A stretch of DNA of 64,000 bases from assembly GCF_003710825.1 (NCBI RefSeq), contig NZ_RHHQ01000019.1, forward strand, positions 81,599 to 145,598. Direction: 5' to 3'. The stretch comes from Brevibacillus fluminis. Its GTDB lineage: Bacteria > Bacillota > Bacilli > Brevibacillales > Brevibacillaceae. The notes under the pieces were generated by a model. That model did not search any database and was not told the DNA's origin. It was given only the letters and a program-made list of their open reading frames with translations. Made by a program: the position numbers and the translations under genes. Positions within the stretch are counted from its first letter, which is position 1, and every line of letters starts with the position of its first letter. Shown here piece after piece: positions 59,596 through 64,000 of the stretch.

Positions 59596-60120
59596 ATGGC
59601 AGTACGAGCTTATCTTGCGGTAGGGACGAATATTGGGGAACGTGAGCATAACTTGCTGGGAGCGGTAAAAGGGCTACAAACGATCGAAGGGATCACCGTA
59701 GTTGATCTTTCTGCGGTGTACGAGACTGATCCAGTCGGCTACACGGATCAGGCCGCATTTCTCAATATGGCGGTTGAAATCGAAACATCCCTTTCGCCAG
59801 AGGCTTTACTCGAGTCGGTGCTACGACTAGAGCAAGAGCTAGGACGGGTAAGGATCATCCGCTGGGGACCTCGAACGATTGACATCGATATTTTACTTTA
59901 CGGAGAAGAGAGTGTGGCGCTACCCCATCTTCAGATCCCGCATCCAGAAATGACAGGGCGCGCGTTTGTTTTAGTGCCGCTAAACGACATCTTTGATCAT
60001 GCACAACTCATTAAGGGAAAATTACTTAAACAATGGTTGGAACAGGCAAATGATCGAAAAGGGGTACGCAGATGGGGAACTCTCAACTTGGAAACCGGAT
60101 CCGCTCATTTCGAAAATTGA
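59596..60120 (+). CDS. folK: HPPK (2-amino-4-hydroxy-6-hydroxymethyldihydropteridine pyrophosphokinase)
   Basis: Transfers pyrophosphate to the pterin before FolP acts. Typical motifs: AYLAVGTNIGEREHNL, AVYETDPVGYTDQAAFLNMAVEIET and RWGPRTIDIDILLYG (Mg-binding Asp residues). 174 residues is normal. It starts 6 bases after folB. Confidence 0.95.
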   Translation: MAVRAYLAVGTNIGEREHNLLGAVKGLQTIEGITVVDLSAVYETDPVGYTDQAAFLNMAVEIETSLSPEALLESVLRLEQELGRVRIIRWGPRTIDIDILLYGEESVALPHLQIPHPEMTGRAFVLVPLNDIFDHAQLIKGKLLKQWLEQANDRKGVRRWGTLNLETGSAHFEN

Positions 60121-60284
60121 AGGGCTATACACAACAAACGCTAGCGGAGGAGATGGGCGTTTCGCTGTCGGTTGTCGGGTCTCTGGAACGAGGCACACGA
60201 AAGCCGGCCGAATCAATACTGCGCAAAATCGCCATCACTTTACAGGTCGATTACGAAGAGTTATGTGCTATAACTAATAAGTGA
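60072..60284 (+). CDS. yazB: XRE-family small HTH protein (YazB type)
   Basis: A 70-residue protein that is almost wholly an HTH_XRE domain (NRIRSFRKLKGYTQQTLAEEMGVSLSVVGSLERGTRKP). It overlaps folK by 49 bases, a conserved arrangement in the Bacillus folate operon (folK-yazB-dusB). The target genes are unknown. Confidence 0.85.
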   Translation: MGNSQLGNRIRSFRKLKGYTQQTLAEEMGVSLSVVGSLERGTRKPAESILRKIAITLQVDYEELCAITNK

Positions 60285-60339
60285 TATGTCTTTGCTCTAA
60301 CCAGAACTTCCAGGCTTACTGCAGGAGGATTTAAATACA

Positions 60340-61368
60340 ATGAAAATCGGTGACATTGAATTAAAAAACAACGTCGTGCTGGCCCCGATGGCTGGTGTTT
60401 GCAACCCGGCGTTCCGTTTGATTGCCAAAGAGTTTGGTACAGGATTGGTCTGTGCTGAAATGGTAAGCGATAAAGGGATCGTGCACGGGAATAAAAAAAC
60501 GATGGACATGTTATTTGTCGACGAGCGGGAAAAACCGTTGAGTCTGCAAATTTTTGGCGGCGACAAGGAAACGTTGGTGGAGGCTGCCAAATTTGTGTCC
60601 GAGAACACCAATGCGGACATTATCGACATTAACATGGGCTGTCCTGTGCCGAAAATCACGAGCTGTGATGCCGGTGCGCGCCTGCTGCTTGATCCGAACA
60701 AAATTTATGAAGTCGTGTCCAGCGTGGTTGACGCGGTCGATAAACCAATCACGGTGAAAATGCGTTTGGGCTGGGACGACAACCATCTGTACGCGATTGA
60801 AAATGCGCAGGCAGTAGAACGTGCTGGCGGCAAAGCGATCGCTGTGCATGGGCGAACACGCGTGCAAATGTACAAAGGGAAAGCGGATTGGGATTGGATT
60901 CGCCGCGTGAAGGAGTCGGTTTCGATTCCGGTTATCGGTAATGGCGATGTGGCAACACCTGAGGATGCGCGTCGCATGCTAGATACGACTGGTTGTGACG
61001 GGGTCATGATCGGGCGGGCTGCTTTGGGGAATCCGTGGATGCTGTACCGCACGATTCAATATTTGACAAAAGGAGAGCTTTTGCCTGATCCGACAGCGCG
61101 CGAAAAGATCGAGATTTGTCTGCTGCACGCGGAGCGTCTAATCGCGTTGAAAGGACCGCGCGTGGGCGTGTTGGAGATGCGCAAGCACGCAGCTTGGTAT
61201 TTGAAGGGGCTGAGAGGCTCGACCCATACCAAAAACGTGATCAACGCGGTGGAAACGGAAGAGGAGCTGCGGAAAGCACTCTATGATTATGTCGACTGGG
61301 TAGAAGCGCATGGCGATGATTTTGTCGAATCGACGGAAGCCCAAACCGAAGATGTCGTCAATTACTAA
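60340..61368 (+). CDS. dusB: tRNA-dihydrouridine synthase DusB
   Basis: An FMN enzyme that reduces uridine in tRNA. Conserved blocks: VVLAPMAGVCNPAFRLIAKEFG, LSLQIFGGD, IIDINMGCPVPKITSCDAGARLL, VKMRLGWDD and GVMIGRAALGNPWM. 342 residues is normal. GCAGGAGGAT lies before the ATG. The yazB-dusB-lysS order follows Bacillus, apart from the greA inserted here. Confidence 0.93.
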   Translation: MKIGDIELKNNVVLAPMAGVCNPAFRLIAKEFGTGLVCAEMVSDKGIVHGNKKTMDMLFVDEREKPLSLQIFGGDKETLVEAAKFVSENTNADIIDINMGCPVPKITSCDAGARLLLDPNKIYEVVSSVVDAVDKPITVKMRLGWDDNHLYAIENAQAVERAGGKAIAVHGRTRVQMYKGKADWDWIRRVKESVSIPVIGNGDVATPEDARRMLDTTGCDGVMIGRAALGNPWMLYRTIQYLTKGELLPDPTAREKIEICLLHAERLIALKGPRVGVLEMRKHAAWYLKGLRGSTHTKNVINAVETEEELRKALYDYVDWVEAHGDDFVESTEAQTEDVVNY

Positions 61369-61381
61369 GGGAATCCAAACA

Positions 61382-61410
61382 TTGACAAGGATACCTTCAT
61401 ATCCTATAAT
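61382..61410 (+). promoter_or_regulatory. Strong SigA promoter upstream of greA
   Basis: TTGACA (61382-61387), exactly 17 bases, and TATAAT (61405-61410): both hexamers are perfect. The leader to greA would be about 180 bases and contains AGCTGCC/GGCAGCT (61431-61453) and the palindrome at 61495-61509. Confidence 0.8.
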
Positions 61411-61494
61411 ACAGCGTATTATCGTAGTGGAGCTGCCGGGGTGACTGGCAGCTTTAGCTATGATGGAACTTGTAGCCTTCGCTTGTTTTCCAGC

Positions 61495-61509
61495 GTGAAA
61501 ACGTTTCAC
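61495..61509 (+). promoter_or_regulatory. Palindrome in the greA leader
   Basis: GTGAAA-ACG-TTTCAC is a perfect 6-base inverted repeat with a 3-base centre. It looks like a LacI-family or similar operator, but it fails the full cre consensus. Confidence 0.4.
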
Positions 61510-61599
61510 TAACAATTGTATATTCTGCAAGACATATACATATAATCCTTTTACTTTTTGTAGGGGATTACGAATTTATATAAACGGGGGAATAGTACA

Positions 61600-62076
61600 A
61601 TGTCTGAAAAAGAAGTGATTCTGACACCAGAAGGATTGTCCAAGCTTGAGCAAGAACTGGAAGACTTGAAGACGGTCAAACGGAAAGAAGTGGCCGCTCG
61701 GATTAAAGAAGCGATCAGCTTTGGCGATATCAGCGAAAACTCCGAATATGAAGAAGCCAAGAATGAGCAGGCCTTCATCGAGGGACGCATCATTACGCTG
61801 GAAAAGATGCTGCGCAATGCACGCATCATCACCAATGAAGACGTGGATACCAATGTAGTGAGTGTGGGATCGACTGTATCCCTGAAAGATATTGAGTTTG
61901 GCGATGTGGTTGAATACACGATCGTCGGGTCTGCTGAATCCAATCCGATGGAAAACAAGATCTCCAACGAATCGCCGGTAGGGCAAGCGTTGCTTGGCAA
62001 ATCGAAGGGAACGACCGTTGAGGTTCATGCTCCAGCGGGAACGCTTCAGTACGAAATTTTAGATATTAAGTTGTAA
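61600..62076 (+). CDS. greA: Transcription elongation factor GreA
   Basis: Rescues backtracked RNA polymerase by stimulating transcript cleavage. The N-terminal coiled coil (LSKLEQELEDLKTVKRKEVAARIKEAISFGDISENSEYEEAKNEQ) carries the acidic tip DISENSEYEEAK, and the C-terminal FKBP-like domain ends PVGQALLGKSKGTTVEVHAPAG. 158 residues is typical. ACGGGGGAATAGTACA precedes the ATG. Confidence 0.96.
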   Translation: MSEKEVILTPEGLSKLEQELEDLKTVKRKEVAARIKEAISFGDISENSEYEEAKNEQAFIEGRIITLEKMLRNARIITNEDVDTNVVSVGSTVSLKDIEFGDVVEYTIVGSAESNPMENKISNESPVGQALLGKSKGTTVEVHAPAGTLQYEILDIKL

Positions 62077-62165
62077 TTTATGCGCGGCGTACCTCTGGAA
62101 ACTCTTAGGTACGCCATCTCGCTATCATTAGTTGTTTACCAAGGAATGCCAAGGAGTGACAGGGA

Positions 62166-63692
62166 ATGAACAGAGACGAAGAGTTGTTGCAAGAGGAAAC
62201 CCAGGAAGAAGGCTTGCATGAGCTTCTTCAAGTAAGACATGACAAAATGGAGCGTATCCGCCAAGCTGGTCTCGACCCATTTGGTCAGAAATTTGAGCAA
62301 ACACATCACGCTAAGGATGTTGTTGCTCAATTTGCTGATAAATCAAAAGAGGAATTGGAAGCGGCAGAAGCGACTGTTACGTTGGCTGGTCGTTTGATGG
62401 CGAAGCGCGAGATGGGGAAAGCAAGCTTTGCTCAGCTGCTCGACCGTAGTGGCCAAATTCAAATTTATGTTCGCCAAGATGCAGTGGGTGAAGATGCATA
62501 CAAGCTGTTCGACATGAGCGACATCGGCGACTTGATCGGGATTACCGGCGTTGTGTTCAAAACAAAAACCGGTGAATTGAGCGTAAAGGCGAAGCAGTTC
62601 ACATTCCTGACTAAATCGCTGCGTCCGTTGCCGGAAAAATACCACGGCCTCAAAGACGTTGAGATTCGTTACCGCAAACGCTATGTCGATTTGATTGTGA
62701 ATCCAGAGGTGCGGGAAACGTTTATGACTCGCAGCCGCATTTTGACTTCTATGCGTCGTTACCTCGATAGCATGGGTTTCTTGGAAGTTGAGACGCCAAC
62801 GTTGCATGCGATCGCAGGTGGTGCAGCGGCTCGTCCGTTCATCACTCACCACAATGCGCTGGATATGCAACTGTATATGCGTATTGCAATCGAATTGCAC
62901 TTGAAACGCCTGATTGTCGGCGGATTGGAAAAAGTGTATGAGATTGGCCGCGTTTATCGTAATGAGGGAATTTCAACGCGACATAACCCAGAGTTCACAA
63001 TGATTGAACTTTATCAAGCGTACGCTGATTACCGCGATATCATGAGCTTGGTTGAAAATATGGTTGCCCACATTGCCGAAGAAGTACTTGGGACGACTAA
63101 AGTAGAATACCAAGGCAAAATTGTTGATTTGACACCACAATGGCGCCGTGCTCACATGATTGATTTGATTAAAGAACAAACAGGTGTTGATTTCTGGGCG
63201 CAAATGAGCGATGAAGAAGCTCGTGCTTTGGCGAAAGAACATGGCATCAAGGTGGAGCCGCATCATCAGTTTGGCCACGTGGTGAATGAGTTTTTCGAGC
63301 AAAAGGTGGAAGAGACACTGATTCAACCTACCTTTGTCTATGGTCACCCAGTGGAGATCTCCCCGTTGGCGAAGAAGAATGACGAGGATCCGCGCTTTAC
63401 GGATCGTTTTGAGTTGTTTATCGTTGCGCGTGAGCATGCAAATGCGTTCACGGAGTTGAATGATCCGATTGACCAGCGCCAGCGCTTTGAAGCGCAGTTG
63501 TTGGAAAAAGAACAAGGGAACGATGAAGCTCACGATATGGATGAGGACTTTATCGAAGCGCTTGAGTATGGAATGCCGCCAACAGGCGGACTGGGTATCG
63601 GGATCGACCGTTTGGTGATGCTGTTGACCAATTCTGCGTCGATTCGTGATGTACTGCTCTTTCCGCATATGCGCGACAAGGCAGGAAAATAA
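62166..63692 (+). CDS. lysS: Lysyl-tRNA synthetase (class II)
   Basis: Charges tRNA-Lys. An N-terminal OB-fold anticodon domain (about residues 55-165; VTLAGRLMAKREMGKASFAQLLD) is followed by the class II core with RYRKRYVDLIVNPEVRETF, motif 2 (VYEIGRVYRNEGISTRHNPEFTMIELY) and motif 3 (GMPPTGGLGIGIDRLVMLL). 508 residues is normal. AAGGAGTGACAGGGA precedes the ATG. Confidence 0.97.
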   Translation: MNRDEELLQEETQEEGLHELLQVRHDKMERIRQAGLDPFGQKFEQTHHAKDVVAQFADKSKEELEAAEATVTLAGRLMAKREMGKASFAQLLDRSGQIQIYVRQDAVGEDAYKLFDMSDIGDLIGITGVVFKTKTGELSVKAKQFTFLTKSLRPLPEKYHGLKDVEIRYRKRYVDLIVNPEVRETFMTRSRILTSMRRYLDSMGFLEVETPTLHAIAGGAAARPFITHHNALDMQLYMRIAIELHLKRLIVGGLEKVYEIGRVYRNEGISTRHNPEFTMIELYQAYADYRDIMSLVENMVAHIAEEVLGTTKVEYQGKIVDLTPQWRRAHMIDLIKEQTGVDFWAQMSDEEARALAKEHGIKVEPHHQFGHVVNEFFEQKVEETLIQPTFVYGHPVEISPLAKKNDEDPRFTDRFELFIVAREHANAFTELNDPIDQRQRFEAQLLEKEQGNDEAHDMDEDFIEALEYGMPPTGGLGIGIDRLVMLLTNSASIRDVLLFPHMRDKAGK

Positions 63693-63708
63693 CCGTAATG
63701 AGTTCGAG

Positions 63709-63738
63709 AGCGGCTCTTCTGACGAAGGGCCGCTTTTT
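63709..63738 (+). terminator. Terminator after lysS
   Basis: AGCGGCTCTTC pairs with GAAGGGCCGCT (one G-U) and is followed by a T run. Confidence 0.85.
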
Positions 63739-63752
63739 TCTGTAATTTTGTA

Positions 63753-63781
63753 TTGATTTAAAAGTGGTGGCGTGGTATATT
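63753..63781 (+). promoter_or_regulatory. Upstream rRNA-type promoter
   Basis: TTGATT (63753-63758), a 17-base spacer and TATATT (63776-63781) lie in the 308 bases between lysS and the right edge. Confidence 0.55.
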
Positions 63782-63882
63782 AAAACACGTTGTGCGAGAA
63801 GCTACTTTATAAATAAGTGCTCTCACATCTGTTTTCATGTTTAGCTAAACTAAAAACGCGTTAAACGAAATTAAAAAAGCAG

Positions 63883-63911
63883 TTGACGCCGAGGTTCGAA
63901 AGTGCTAAACT
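63883..63911 (+). promoter_or_regulatory. Proximal rRNA operon promoter
   Basis: TTGACG (63883-63888), a 17-base spacer and TAAACT (63906-63911). TAAACT-type -10 boxes are typical of Bacillus rrn P2 promoters. Confidence 0.68.
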
Positions 63912-63931
63912 AAAGAAGTTGTTACGAAAGA

Positions 63932-64000
63932 TGCTCTTTGAAAACTGAACAGCGAAAGCGAAAAGATAACGTGATTGTCCAAGTGACATCACATTTAATT
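63932..64000 (+). promoter_or_regulatory. 16S rRNA leader (boxA-like region)
   Basis: TGCTCTTTGAAAACTGAAC followed by AGCGAAAGCG is the sequence usually found in the leader of Bacillales rRNA operons, just upstream of 16S rRNA. The 16S gene itself would begin beyond the right edge. Confidence 0.75.

Noticed and set aside
61495..61509. cre site in the greA leader
   Set aside because: The palindrome resembles cre at the core, but three of the last positions fail the consensus, so it is kept only as an unassigned palindrome.
1..64000. CRISPR arrays, insertion sequences, prophage, tRNA genes
   Set aside because: No regularly spaced repeats, transposase, integrase or phage structural proteins, and no tRNA-like cloverleaf were noticed on either strand; the window ends in an rRNA leader before any rRNA gene.

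Overview
The window reads as the chromosome of a Gram-positive, endospore-forming-type Firmicute, most likely Brevibacillus or a close relative in the Paenibacillaceae. This is inferred from gene order and protein similarity recalled from memory, not from a search. The backbone follows the order known around the Bacillus replication origin: tilS-hpt-ftsH, coaX, hslO, cysK, pabA, folP-folB-folK, a yazB-type regulator, dusB, lysS, then tandem promoters and a leader typical of a 16S rRNA operon just before the right edge. No tRNA, rRNA, IS element, prophage or CRISPR array is visible inside the window.

Left third (1-24.4 kb). A ThrE-type exporter pair (the first gene is cut by the window edge) precedes tilS, hpt and ftsH. 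Then come a HAD phosphatase, nadA, an apparently autoregulated operon (ArsR-like regulator, 90-residue unknown, ClpP paralogue), a PCYCGC lipoprotein, a zinc uptake and regulation unit (znuA-znuC-znuB-zur) with a Zur-box-like site, nadB-nadC and coaX. From 16.1 to 24.4 kb lies an N-acetylglucosamine PTS locus: antiterminator glcT, EIIA, nagA, nagB, ptsH, ptsI, EIICB and a TIM-barrel protein of unknown function. It carries two near-identical RAT antiterminator sites, each overlapping a terminator, and two cre-like sites.

Middle (24.5-44.3 kb). A reverse-strand envelope-stress operon (pspA, DUF350, DUF4178, DUF4247) has a SigW-like promoter. It is followed on the forward strand by two consecutive Tad/Flp-type systems. 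The first (27.1-34.2 kb) is conventional: cpaB, tadZ, tadA, tadB, tadC, flp, prepilin peptidase, tadE and a tadG-like gene. The second (35.4-44.3 kb) is divergent. It has its own tadA/B/C and a cpaB-like gene, but two TadZ-like proteins with broken P-loops, no flp pilin, no prepilin peptidase, and seven short proteins with N-terminal membrane segments. An unknown protein with an AT-hook-like GRGRP motif leads it. This second cluster is the best candidate for an undescribed system.

Right third (44.4-64 kb). A DUF3870 gene precedes a muropeptide uptake and recycling operon in the same order as Bacillus subtilis dppBCDE-ykfABCD. A SigA-like extra sigma factor follows, then the conserved hslO-to-lysS segment. 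pabB and pabC are missing from their usual place, and a tatA gene sits between pabA and folP.
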